34,235 bases of DNA from assembly GCA_022448955.1 (NCBI GenBank), contig JAKVCU010000099.1:1-34235 (forward strand), written 5' to 3'. The notes beneath the pieces are model-generated. The model saw only the letters and a list, made by a program, of their open reading frames with translations. It made no database searches and was not told the DNA's origin. Made by a program: the position numbers and the translations under genes. Shown one piece after another: positions 1-7,377 of the stretch. How positions within the stretch are numbered: the stretch's first letter is position 1; every line of letters begins with the position of its first letter. Origin of the DNA: Saprospiraceae bacterium. GTDB lineage: Bacteria; Bacteroidota; Bacteroidia; Chitinophagales; Saprospiraceae.

Positions 1-199
1 GCTTAAGCAGGTAACCATATTAAACTTTGTAATTGAAAAATAAATATCATTGATAATCAATTATTTAAAATTTTTTATTATTAGGTTATCAATGAGTACC
101 TGCTTATCAACATTTAAGATATAGAATATACCATTAAAATGGGTTTCTACTTAATCTATTACGATTCAAGCCATTATCTTTTGTATCTTAGGGCATTAA
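1..199. other. Left-edge noncoding stretch with nested inverted repeats
   Basis: AT-rich leader before the helicase gene. It carries two inverted repeats: outer arms TAAGCAGGTA (4-13) and TACCTGCTTA (97-106), and inner arms TCATTGATAA (47-56) and TTATCAATGA (86-95). Both pairs are perfect over 10 bases. The right arms are almost contiguous while the left arms are 33 bases apart, so a simple cruciform is unlikely and the two stems may be alternatives. A loose promoter-like TATCTTTTG lies at 175-183, one base longer than the Bacteroidota -7 consensus and with no TTG at the expected distance. The upstream gene is outside the window. Confidence 0.5.
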
Positions 200-1480
200 A
201 TGCGTCATAGATCTAAACCCCTTAATTATTTTACCAGCAAAGAACATAATAACTTGAAATTTACTGAATTTGGATTTGAACCCGAACTAATCGACGGACT
301 ACATTCTATGGGGTTCGAAACGGCAACACCTATTCAAGAGCAAGCCATACCAGGCATTCTAGAAGGAAAAGATGTATTAGCATGTGCACAAACTGGAACT
401 GGAAAAACAGCAGCATTCTTATTGCCTGTGCTTAATCTTATTACAAAACATAAGCCAGAGGGTGTTAGTACCCTTATTTTAGGACCTACCAGAGAATTAG
501 TTATCCAAGTAGATCAACAGCTAGAGGCCTTATCTTATTTTACTAATGTGAGCTCTTATGCGATCTATGGTGGTCGATCGGGCCAAGAAATGGAGCAAGA
601 AAAGCGAGCCCTAAAAAGAGGAGCATCGGTTATCGTTGCTACACCAGGGCGTTTAAAAGCCCACTTAGATTTGGGATATGTGGATATGAGTTCCCTAAAA
701 TATCTTATTCTTGATGAAGCAGATAGAATGTTGGATATGGGGTTCATCCCCGCGGTGATGGATATCGTGAATCAGCTTCCAAGAAAACGTCAAACTTTAC
801 TGTTCTCAGCAACCATGCCTCCAAGAATTAGGCAGTTAACTAGGCAACTACAACACAAGCCAACAGAAATCACGATCGCTATTTCTAAGCCAGCAGAAAA
901 TATTCTCCAAGCAGCTTATCATGTGGAAGATGGTAATAAAATTGCTTTGACAGAAAAGGTCCTAGAGTACAGCAAAAGTGCAGAACGTATACTCATCTTT
1001 GCTAGTACGAAGAAGAAGGTAAAAGAACTGGCGAAGTCACTACAACAAAGAGATTGGACAGTTGGTGCCGTTCACTCAGACCTTGATCAAAAAGAAAGAG
1101 AAGAACAGCTTCTAAAGTTCAAAAACGGTTCTTTGCCTGTAGTTGTTGCAACAGATGTGCTGGCGCGAGGAATTGATATTAGTGGAATTGATATTGTCAT
1201 CAACTATGATGTTCCAAATGATGCAGAAGACTATGTTCATAGAATCGGTCGTACCGCTCGTGCAGAGGCCTCAGGGATGGCTTTAACCTATATTTGTCAT
1301 GCAGAAAAACGCAAATTCAAGCGAATAGAAGATCTGTTAGAGATGCAAATTCGCCGTAGTCCACTGCCTGCAGGAATTACGCCACTTGATCCTCCACCGA
1401 GGCAAGAAAGATCAAGAGGAGGAAGAAGAGGCGGAGGCCCTAGAAAAAACTACAAACGTAACTATAAAAAGAAAAAATGA
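200..1480 (+). CDS. DEAD-box ATP-dependent RNA helicase, RhlE-like
   Basis: ATP-dependent RNA helicase of the DEAD-box family, expected to remodel RNA duplexes in ribosome assembly or mRNA decay in the cytoplasm. Visible motifs in order: Q motif with a phenylalanine near 21-51, Walker A AQTGTGKT (63-70), PTREL (96-100), TPGR (148-151), DEAD (172-175), SAT (203-205), ARGID (322-326) and HRIGRTAR (347-354). The 426-residue length is normal, and the basic Gly/Arg/Lys tail (about 400-426) is an RNA-binding extension typical of RhlE-type enzymes. Homologues generally begin at the segment LKFTEFGF, so a TTG codon at 254 is a credible alternative start that would remove 18 residues. The 3' end overlaps the next gene by four bases (ATGA), indicating translational coupling. 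The subfamily call (RhlE versus other DEAD-box) is an inference. Confidence 0.95.
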   Translation: MRHRSKPLNYFTSKEHNNLKFTEFGFEPELIDGLHSMGFETATPIQEQAIPGILEGKDVLACAQTGTGKTAAFLLPVLNLITKHKPEGVSTLILGPTRELVIQVDQQLEALSYFTNVSSYAIYGGRSGQEMEQEKRALKRGASVIVATPGRLKAHLDLGYVDMSSLKYLILDEADRMLDMGFIPAVMDIVNQLPRKRQTLLFSATMPPRIRQLTRQLQHKPTEITIAISKPAENILQAAYHVEDGNKIALTEKVLEYSKSAERILIFASTKKKVKELAKSLQQRDWTVGAVHSDLDQKEREEQLLKFKNGSLPVVVATDVLARGIDISGIDIVINYDVPNDAEDYVHRIGRTARAEASGMALTYICHAEKRKFKRIEDLLEMQIRRSPLPAGITPLDPPPRQERSRGGRRGGGPRKNYKRNYKKKK

Positions 1481-2013
1481 TCTTATTTGATTTAGCGAAA
1501 GCGGAATTAATAAGAAGTAATGCAGATAGAAGGCATCCCTTCCGATACCTAAGCTTGGCAACTCATGGGGATTATCCAGAGCTGCGTACTGTCGTGAAAA
1601 GAAAAACGACTCCAGAACTGGATACCGTTATTTTTACCGACGCACGTAGTCCGAAAGTGGAACAAATCAGAAAGAACAATAAAGTTTCCATTCTTTTCTA
1701 TCATCCTAAAAAGAAGCTACAAGTTCGAATAAATGGAGAGGCCTTGCTCATAGAGGAAGGCCATGTAGACTATGAGCGGTACTTTGAACAGATCAAAAAT
1801 TCAGCATCCATAAAAGATTACACTACTCGTTTTGCGCCAGGTAAGCCAATGGAGGAAGATGCAAAGGTTTTATTTGATGATCATGTGCATTTTCTTGCTA
1901 TTCAAGTTATTCCACATACGATGGATATCCTTCAATTAGGGACGGAAAAACACAAAAGAAGTTTTTACCAGCTAGAAGAGAAAGTGTGGAATGAGACAAA
2001 GCTCACCCCTTAG
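1477..2013 (+). CDS. Pyridoxamine 5'-phosphate oxidase-like FMN-binding split-barrel protein
   Basis: A 178-residue protein resembling the pyridoxamine 5'-phosphate oxidase/general stress protein flavin-binding family. Supporting features are the early segment PELRTVVKRK (an RTVVLR-like FMN-phosphate-contact strand), the strand with TDARSPKVEQI and the following NNKVSILFYHP, which match the usual order in this fold, and a C-terminal block with IQVIPHTMDILQL. It is shorter than classical PdxH (about 210-220 residues) and lacks a recognisable PdxH C-terminal substrate motif, so it is more likely a flavin- or heme-binding relative than the vitamin B6 enzyme itself. The ATG sits inside the stop of the helicase gene (ATGA overlap), so both are probably translated from one mRNA. 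The functional link between helicase and flavoprotein is unclear. Confidence 0.8.
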   Translation: MILFDLAKAELIRSNADRRHPFRYLSLATHGDYPELRTVVKRKTTPELDTVIFTDARSPKVEQIRKNNKVSILFYHPKKKLQVRINGEALLIEEGHVDYERYFEQIKNSASIKDYTTRFAPGKPMEEDAKVLFDDHVHFLAIQVIPHTMDILQLGTEKHKRSFYQLEEKVWNETKLTP

Positions 2014-2085
2014 CATTTTTCCAGCTGTTCTATATTTTAGAACTTGTTGTCCCTATTTTATTTCTTTTGCTGTATTTTGTTGAGA

Positions 2086-3684
2086 ATGAGTCGAAATCAA
2101 AAATGGATTGTTGTTGTATTCTTTTTGGTCTATCTCGTCATCGGATTGATGGTGGTAGATGACTATGGCATCTCTTGGGATGAAGCAACGCAACGCCGCA
2201 ATGGTTTGATTTCACTTGATCATATTATTAAGACTATTGGACTAGATTGGGAATTGAGTATGCCTGATGTGAATTTGAATACTTCTGGGGGGCGACAGTA
2301 TACGGTACTCTTTCCAATTACTGCAGCTTTTTTAGAGCGAATATTAGGTCTAGAGGATAGCTTCCGAGCACGATATATGATGCGGCATGTGATGGTATTT
2401 TTACTGTTTTGGACTGCTTGTGTCTATCTTTTTAGGCTATTGTTTTTGCGCTTTCGCAAAATAAGTACTGCGCTATTGGGGACTTGTTTATTAATTTTTT
2501 CCCCACGTATCTTTGCCCACTCTTTTTATAACCCTAAGGATATTATTCTACTTTCTTTCTATGTGATTTCTGTCTTTTATTTGATTCGTTTTTTTGAACG
2601 GCCTCGCCTTGGGCGAGCAATAGCATTTGCTTTGAGCACAGCTTTTGTGGTGAATTCTCGGATATTGGGTTGTATCGTACCCGCTTATGCGGTTGGATTA
2701 TTTTTATTGTTGCTAACTATTAGCTTTGTTACTAAATCTGGCCAAACTCAACTTCCTAAACCCTCTGCATTACTTCGCTTTTTCCCCATCTATTTAATTG
2801 GTGCAACCTTTTTATCTATATCATTTTTTCCTTTTGCTTGGGCAAAACCTATAGAAAATACAACAGAAGCATTTACACTGATGGCTAATTTTCCAGGTAT
2901 ATCGCAGAGTTTGTATCTAGGAGGGGTCATCCAAACACAGCATACTCCTTGGCATTATCCCTATGTTTGGATGGGGATTAGCATACCTATTCCTTTTCTA
3001 ATGTTGTTTGGATTTGGCTTGGTACTATTGTTTAAAAATGTTTGGAATACTATAAGGCAATCGAACTTGATTAATTCGTTCGAGCAAGTTGTTGACTGGA
3101 CGGCATTTGCTTTATTTGCAGGACCTTTATTGGCTATATTTTTATTTCAATCCAATATCTATAATGGCTGGCGACAGTTGTACTTCATCTATCCCATGAT
3201 GGTCATATTGGCAAGTCTTGGTATTCATCAATTGCTTTCAGGTACCTATAAAAACTATTTTTTTATAATTCTATTAGGGATGATTCTTTCAGTAGGTTCT
3301 TGGATGATTCAAAATCATCCTTATCAACAAGTCTATTTTAATGCATTTGCTGGAAAGCAAAGAGTTGATCGCTTTGATCTGGACTACTGGGGACTAGCCT
3401 ACAAGCAAGCGATGGAAGAACTCTATCGACGAGATACTTCTGATATTATTCAGGTGAAATGTGCCAATTATGTTTGTGAAGAAAACTATAGATTTTTACC
3501 CGATAAAATTAAAGAGCGAGTTCATCTAAGATACCAGCCGCAATATGGTGAATATTATCTTTCGAATTTCCGCCGTCCTAAGCAGTATAACAAATACAAA
3601 ACGGGGCAGTATCCTTATGCTTTTCCTTACTTCTTCATTGAAGTAGATGAAACACCAATTATTGGCGTTTATCGGATGAATTAA
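2086..3684 (+). CDS. Multi-pass membrane glycosyltransferase-like protein (GT39/PMT-like)
   Basis: A 532-residue polytopic inner-membrane protein with about nine to eleven hydrophobic segments, starting with a helix at residues 7-23. It is followed by DDYGISWDEATQR, a short periplasmic loop rich in acidic residues as in GT39/GT-C glycosyltransferases, where an acidic pair after the first helix is catalytic. A later loop has HSFYNPKDI, also typical of Bacteroidota GT39-like proteins. The C-terminal 100 residues are soluble. These enzymes use polyprenyl-phosphate-linked sugars on the periplasmic side; the acceptor here is unknown. The open frame extends upstream to a TTG at 2044, but ATG 2086 (MSRNQKW) places the first helix normally and is preferred. 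It converges on the next gene with only nine bases between them and no visible terminator. Confidence 0.75.
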   Translation: MSRNQKWIVVVFFLVYLVIGLMVVDDYGISWDEATQRRNGLISLDHIIKTIGLDWELSMPDVNLNTSGGRQYTVLFPITAAFLERILGLEDSFRARYMMRHVMVFLLFWTACVYLFRLLFLRFRKISTALLGTCLLIFSPRIFAHSFYNPKDIILLSFYVISVFYLIRFFERPRLGRAIAFALSTAFVVNSRILGCIVPAYAVGLFLLLLTISFVTKSGQTQLPKPSALLRFFPIYLIGATFLSISFFPFAWAKPIENTTEAFTLMANFPGISQSLYLGGVIQTQHTPWHYPYVWMGISIPIPFLMLFGFGLVLLFKNVWNTIRQSNLINSFEQVVDWTAFALFAGPLLAIFLFQSNIYNGWRQLYFIYPMMVILASLGIHQLLSGTYKNYFFIILLGMILSVGSWMIQNHPYQQVYFNAFAGKQRVDRFDLDYWGLAYKQAMEELYRRDTSDIIQVKCANYVCEENYRFLPDKIKERVHLRYQPQYGEYYLSNFRRPKQYNKYKTGQYPYAFPYFFIEVDETPIIGVYRMN

Positions 3685-3693
3685 AGTTTACTT

Positions 3694-4344
3694 TTATCTT
3701 GATTCATACACGATATAGGAATGAGGAGGATTAGAAACTTCAAATTTCACATAACAACCAAGCTTTGCTAATTGGATAATTCGTTCCTTAAAGGTTTGGA
3801 TTGCTTGGTTGCCCTTATGGATTTCGAAGTAACTTTTCCCATTCTTAGTATCTTCTTTTTCGATGATTAAGGGGTTCTCTTTTTGATTTTTCAGCCAATG
3901 AATAGCTTCATAGTATTTTGGCGCATAATCAATTAACTGGCTGAGGTTTTGATCTCCTGATTTTGCATACTTCCCTACATCTTTATCTAGTTTATAAGCT
4001 AACTTATTTTCAATTCCTAAAGATCTAATAGCATCTTTCACTCTTTCCACATCTTTCTTACAGTGGAAATCTTCTGTGAAAACGCAGATAACACCAAATT
4101 CATGATTTTGAGCATTTGGATTTTCTTTAGCAGTAGATACTTTTGAACTTGGACCTAATTCGCCTTTCAATGTAGCATCTTGAATAAGATTCCATGTTTG
4201 ATCTATCGAAGACATATGCTCAAAGATGAGCCACTTACCGCTGAGTCGTTCTTCTTTAGGTTTTGAAAAAGTGTAACTTGGATTCAGCGCAAATATCCAA
4301 TAGGAGTCGAAAGTCATTGTTGGAGTTCGCTTGTCATCCGTCAT
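3694..4344 (-). CDS. DUF1917-like (putative phosphothreonine-lyase-domain) protein
   Basis: A 216-residue soluble protein without signal peptide or membrane helix. The central block (GKWLIFEHMSSIDQTWNLI, then GPSSKVSTA, VICVFTEDF, then a lysine/aspartate segment near KLAYKLDKDVGKYA) resembles the DUF1917 family, sometimes annotated as a putative phosphothreonine-lyase domain because of similarity of fold to a eukaryotic BLES03-like protein; catalytic activity in bacteria is not established. After this block come about 85 C-terminal residues, including a segment with SYFEIHKGNQ, that I cannot assign. The ATG at 4344 lies eight bases downstream of the stop of the frameshifted NTF2-like gene, so the three minus-strand genes from 5371 to 3694 look co-transcribed. 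An internal ATG at residue 10 is an alternative start. Confidence 0.65.
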   Translation of the reverse strand: MTDDKRTPTMTFDSYWIFALNPSYTFSKPKEERLSGKWLIFEHMSSIDQTWNLIQDATLKGELGPSSKVSTAKENPNAQNHEFGVICVFTEDFHCKKDVERVKDAIRSLGIENKLAYKLDKDVGKYAKSGDQNLSQLIDYAPKYYEAIHWLKNQKENPLIIEKEDTKNGKSYFEIHKGNQAIQTFKERIIQLAKLGCYVKFEVSNPPHSYIVYESR

Positions 4345-4351
4345 TTGAGAC

Positions 4352-4707
4352 TTAGTTTTTTAGATACTTCTCCGGGATAGGAACATTATTGGTATTGTTG
4401 GTCCACATCAAATCTGAAATCCACCATCTTCCTTGAATATAGATCAGTTGATAACTAGTGATTCCCGTTGCTTCTTCATTATCAGAGTCTTTAGCATAAA
4501 AGCTCTGAAAAACATTAGCGATACCATTATATTCGTTGACCACCCTACCTAATTCATATTGAATAAACCCTTTTCGTAATATTCTCTATCATCATACACA
4601 AATTCAAAGAATTCATCCATAGTAACGCTCTCATAATACGCAGGCTTAGCATCCGTCGCATGATAAAGAAGGGTAAATCGAGCAGTAGGTAAGTATAAGC
4701 ACTGCAT
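4352..4707 (-). pseudogene. Frameshifted NTF2/SnoaL-like gene
   Basis: Two reading frames together make one about 118-residue NTF2/SnoaL-like protein. The first frame starts at ATG 4707 (MQCLYLPTARF), runs through MDEFFEFVYDDREYYEKG and stops at a TAG shortly after. The continuation FIQYELGRVVNEYNGIANVF, then the typical core segment with QLIYIQGRWWISDL, is in the -1 frame and ends at 4352. The join falls in the run GAAAAGGGTTT, at the heptamer A AAG GGT (plus-strand 4567-4573). This fits X XXY YYZ in the zero frame, so a -1 slip restores a full product. A one-base deletion (real or a sequencing error) is the simpler explanation. The gene starts 13 bases after the stop of the TrpF-like gene. 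The second part is also readable from a GTG at 4543 (63 residues). The family assignment is from the C-terminal core; the substrate is unknown. Confidence 0.7.
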
Positions 4708-4720
4708 TTTTTCAAGGTTT

Positions 4721-5371
4721 TTAAACCAGTACCTCTAAGGCTTCAAACACCTCATCCAACTCATCAAAAGACTTGTACCCTACTTTTTCCTCTTCGCCAC
4801 CGACTACATTCAGTCCTTCTGCCTGTAATTCTTCTAAGATTTGCTCGATCTCTTCTGTTGGGATTGCAATGCTTAGCAGGATCGGATAGCTTTCGCAAAT
4901 ACCTTTCAACCACTCATAATTGACAGGATTACCCGCAACAATATCAGTCCATTGAATGCCACTTTTATCAAAATTGAGGATAAAGCTGCCTACAGAACCA
5001 GTGAATTGCTCCAGTTGCTCTTCAATAGCATTGATCTCCGTGTCTTTATTGATGACCATTTCTTTTAGAACAGGTACTTCTGCTTTTAATTCCATCAAGG
5101 TTTCCACTGTCGTGAAATGCCCTACCTGAACAGCATCCAAATTCAGCAAATCAATGGCAGAACGGATTTCATCCGCAGTTTGCATATCAAATTCACCGAC
5201 GATCTTGACACCATCTACCCATTCTTTGATAGCATTCATTACTTTAGGCTGGATGTATTCTTCTGCGTGTGGGTTTAGGCAAAAGCCCAAATATTCCACT
5301 TCCCATGCTGCAAAATATCGTGCATCAGTCAGATTCGTAACCGTGCTTGCTTTAACTTTAGTTTTTAACAT
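4721..5371 (-). CDS. TrpF-like (beta/alpha)8-barrel protein lacking the catalytic cysteine
   Basis: A 216-residue soluble protein resembling phosphoribosylanthranilate isomerase. The opening KVKASTVTNLTDARYFA and then EYLGFCLNPHAEEYI follow the TrpF pattern (KICGITNLEDA, then ALGFVFYP...RYI), and LDAVQVGH corresponds to the VQLHG strand. However, the catalytic cysteine of the first strand is replaced (KVKAS in place of KICG), and the aspartate of the later LLDT strand cannot be placed with confidence. It therefore probably does not catalyse the tryptophan-pathway reaction, and no other trp gene is nearby. The frame extends to 5410, but ATG 5371 is preferred because the TACCTTTG promoter box at 5390-5397 would start transcription inside the longer version. 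It heads a minus-strand group with the NTF2-like and DUF1917-like genes. Confidence 0.7.
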   Translation of the reverse strand: MLKTKVKASTVTNLTDARYFAAWEVEYLGFCLNPHAEEYIQPKVMNAIKEWVDGVKIVGEFDMQTADEIRSAIDLLNLDAVQVGHFTTVETLMELKAEVPVLKEMVINKDTEINAIEEQLEQFTGSVGSFILNFDKSGIQWTDIVAGNPVNYEWLKGICESYPILLSIAIPTEEIEQILEELQAEGLNVVGGEEEKVGYKSFDELDEVFEALEVLV

Positions 5372-5389
5372 CTTTGTTAATTTGAGCTG

Positions 5390-5397
5390 CAAAGGTA
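5390..5397 (-). promoter_or_regulatory. Bacteroidota -7 promoter box TACCTTTG
   Basis: On the minus strand the sequence reads TACCTTTGCAG, an exact match to the Bacteroidota sigma-A -7 element TAnnTTTG. It lies about 19 bases upstream of ATG 5371 of the TrpF-like gene, which would give a short leader. No TTG is found at the usual 19-21-base spacing for the -33 element; the nearest candidates are too close or too far, so the upstream half is weak or absent. Confidence 0.55.
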
Positions 5398-5516
5398 AAA
5401 CATTCAACAATTTTCATTCATCTTGACAAACAGATTTATGCTTTTTGTTATCTTTTGTTCGTAGTTTATCTATAATGCGAGCACAGCAATGTTAAAATCA
5501 ACTTAATTTCTGCATT

Positions 5517-5846
5517 TTGAAAAAACGAAACTACATTAATGAGGTTTATGAAGTCACAAAGTGTATTCCTGAAGGTCGTATTACAACTTATGGAACCATT
5601 GCGGCTTTTCTTGGTCTTGGTTCAGCTCGAATGGTGGGTTGGGCACTCAATAAGAGTTTTTCGGAAGATGATGTGCCTGCACATCGAGTAGTTAACAGAA
5701 AAGGAGAATTGAGTGGCAGAGTGCATTTCCCAAATCCAACAATGATGCAGGAGCTACTAGAAGCTGAAGGTGTGAAAGTAGAAAATGATAAAGTAGTAGA
5801 TTTTGATCGCCATTATTGGCATCCTGAAATGAGCATGGAAGAGTAA
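5517..5846 (+). CDS. Alkyltransferase-like protein (MGMT-family, Cys-to-Ala)
   Basis: A 109-residue protein corresponding to the DNA-binding domain of O6-alkylguanine-DNA alkyltransferase. The helix-turn-helix and arginine-finger region (IPEGRITTYGTIA, then SARMVGWALN) is well conserved, followed by VPAHRVVNRKGELSG. In the true enzyme this last motif is PCHRV; here the acceptor cysteine is alanine, which makes it an alkyltransferase-like (ATL) protein. ATLs bind alkylated guanine and flag it for nucleotide excision repair instead of removing the alkyl group. There is no ATG at the N terminus: the first in-frame codon is TTG at 5517 (MKKRNY), and a stop at 5493-5495 limits further extension. 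It is followed 22 bases later by the DUF2147 gene on the same strand. Confidence 0.88.
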   Translation: MKKRNYINEVYEVTKCIPEGRITTYGTIAAFLGLGSARMVGWALNKSFSEDDVPAHRVVNRKGELSGRVHFPNPTMMQELLEAEGVKVENDKVVDFDRHYWHPEMSMEE

Positions 5847-5868
5847 ATTATTTATAAACTTAATATAT

Positions 5869-6300
5869 ATGAAGAAGCTAATTCTAGTCAAATTCTTTTT
5901 ATTCTTTGTAGTGAGTATTTGGGCGCAAAGCTCACCAATTGGGACCTGGAAAACGATTGATGACAAAACAGGCGAAGCAAAGTCTTACGTTGAAATATAT
6001 GAGAAGGACGGTAAACTACATGGTAAAATCACCAAACTGTTGAAGTCTTCTCCTGATCGCAAGTGCGATAAATGCCCAGGCAAAAAGAAAAATCAGCCAG
6101 TTCTAGGGATGATTATTCTTGAAGACCTTAAATCATATAAAGACTACTGGCGAAAAGGGAATATCCTTGATCCAGAAAGTGGGAATGAATATGGATGTAC
6201 CATTTGGTTCGAAGATGGAAAACCCGAGGAATTGAAAGTAAAAGGTATTCACTGGACTGGATTATACCGTACACAAACTTGGTATAAGGTAAAGTCTTAA
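5869..6300 (+). CDS. Secreted DUF2147 domain protein
   Basis: A 143-residue protein beginning with a Sec signal peptide (MKKLILVKFFLFFVVSIWAQ, cleavage likely after WAQ) and continuing as a single DUF2147 domain. Typical landmarks are PIGTWKTIDDKTGEAKS at the mature N terminus, KDGKLHGKI, the pair CDKC followed by a lysine-rich segment, LDPESGNEY and the closing GLYRTQTWYKV. The family is a lipocalin-like beta-barrel of unknown function, exported to the periplasm or cell surface and common in Bacteroidota and Proteobacteria. The two cysteines of CDKC could form a disulfide or bind a ligand. It ends directly before a strong hairpin terminator and may share transcription with the ATL gene 22 bases upstream. 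Confidence 0.88.
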   Translation: MKKLILVKFFLFFVVSIWAQSSPIGTWKTIDDKTGEAKSYVEIYEKDGKLHGKITKLLKSSPDRKCDKCPGKKKNQPVLGMIILEDLKSYKDYWRKGNILDPESGNEYGCTIWFEDGKPEELKVKGIHWTGLYRTQTWYKVKS

Positions 6301-6317
6301 GCATAGATTTTATCCAT

Positions 6318-6357
6318 AAAAAAAGAGGCGGTCTCAAAAGAGACCGCCTCTTTTTTT
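6318..6357. terminator. Strong bidirectional intrinsic terminator
   Basis: A perfect 18-bp stem (left arm 6318-6335, right arm 6340-6357) around the loop AAAA. The GC-rich core is GAGGCGGTCTC and its complement, with seven A on the left and seven T on the right, so each strand ends in a U-tract. It sits between the convergent DUF2147 (+) and porP (-) genes and should terminate both transcripts. Confidence 0.95.
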
Positions 6358-6371
6358 ATTTTCTATCTCGT

Positions 6372-7322
6372 TTAGAAGAAACGAGGGCTAATAAATTCTT
6401 CTCCTTGTGAACGGCCTCCAATGCAATAAAATAGAATAGCTTCAACAGAACCACTGTTGTATTTACGCAACTCTGATAACGTCATATCATAAGAAGCACC
6501 AAAGAATAGATCGTCTGAAATCTGTAGACCTAATAATAAGGAAACAGATTCGCCAATTCCGCTAGTACGCGAGCCTCCTAAACGATAGGAAGCTCCGATA
6601 GTGTAGCGTTCGTCAAAGATAAAGTTGGTATTTATATCTCCATCAAATGGTGCTCCTGCAACATATTTTAGCAATAACTGAGGCTGCATTTGCACCAACT
6701 CATTTAATTCAATAGTGAAGCCTCCCATCAAATACATATGTCGTACTTCTGTAGATATAATATCCCCAGTATCTGCAAAATCAATATTATTTTCTAACAA
6801 TCTTGGTATAGAAACGCCCATATAAAAACTATTTGATTTGAAATAGACACCTGCCCCAAAGTTTGGAATGAACTTACTTTGAATGTTATTTGGAATGGCA
6901 CCATCTTGGTCTACTGATTGAGTGGCTTCTACTTCGCTAAAATTAGCACGCAATAATCGTACTGACCCTTGTACCCCTAAGGATAGAGTACCTCGCCCCA
7001 TTCTGATACGATAAGCGTAAACTGCCTCTGCCGATAAGTTTTCGGTAATGCCGATGGTTTGTCTGTAGATACTAGCACCAATACCAATACGCTTATTTAG
7101 TAAAGGCATATTGAAGGTGACTAATTGGGTTTCTGGTGCGCCTTCAAATCCTAGCCACTGAGCCTTCCCTAAGGCAGTGATACAAGTCCCATCACCACTT
7201 CCCGCATAAGCTGCATTGAAGGCCATTTTATTATACATAAATTGGGTATATTGCTCATCTTGCTGCCCTAGCATTAGTCCACAAAAGCTAAAAAGAAGAA
7301 GAAAAGTAAAACTTAGTCTCAT
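6372..7322 (-). CDS. PorP/SprF-family type IX secretion outer-membrane protein
   Basis: A 316-residue outer-membrane beta-barrel of the PorP/SprF family. It has a signal peptide (MRLSFTFLLLFSFCGLMLGQ) and the family hallmark immediately after it: QDEQYTQFMYNKMAFNAAYAG. The remainder alternates amphipathic strands (IGIGASIYRQTIG, SLGVQGSVRL, GVYFKSNSFYMGVSIPRLL, ISDDLFFGASYDMTLSELRKYNSGSVE as shorter pieces of barrel), ending with the family's C-terminal region. Members partner with large substrates that carry type B C-terminal domains and help localise them on the surface, as SprF does for SprB. That fits the giant adhesin gene directly upstream on the same strand, 55 bases away with a perfect palindrome between them. 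The gene ends before the terminator at 6318-6357. Confidence 0.92.
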   Translation of the reverse strand: MRLSFTFLLLFSFCGLMLGQQDEQYTQFMYNKMAFNAAYAGSGDGTCITALGKAQWLGFEGAPETQLVTFNMPLLNKRIGIGASIYRQTIGITENLSAEAVYAYRIRMGRGTLSLGVQGSVRLLRANFSEVEATQSVDQDGAIPNNIQSKFIPNFGAGVYFKSNSFYMGVSIPRLLENNIDFADTGDIISTEVRHMYLMGGFTIELNELVQMQPQLLLKYVAGAPFDGDINTNFIFDERYTIGASYRLGGSRTSGIGESVSLLLGLQISDDLFFGASYDMTLSELRKYNSGSVEAILFYCIGGRSQGEEFISPRFF

Positions 7323-7338
7323 TTTATTTTATTATTGA

Positions 7339-7366
7339 AGGACTTACGGAATATTCCGTAAGCCCT
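7339..7366 (-). other. Perfect palindrome between adhesin and porP genes
   Basis: The 20-base sequence CTTACGGAATATTCCGTAAG (7343-7362) is fully self-complementary. With flanking AGGA/CCCT it can form a 14-bp RNA stem (one G-U pair). It lies between the adhesin stop (7378) and the porP start (7322). No U-tract follows on the minus strand, so it is more likely an mRNA-processing or stabilising hairpin, or a dyad protein-binding site, than a full terminator. Confidence 0.7.
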
Positions 7367-7377
7367 AAATGATCAAA

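Noticed and set aside
2027-2043. Short inverted repeat GTTCTA/TAGAAC after the flavoprotein gene
   Set aside because: Only six base pairs, AT-rich and without a U-tract; too weak to call a terminator.
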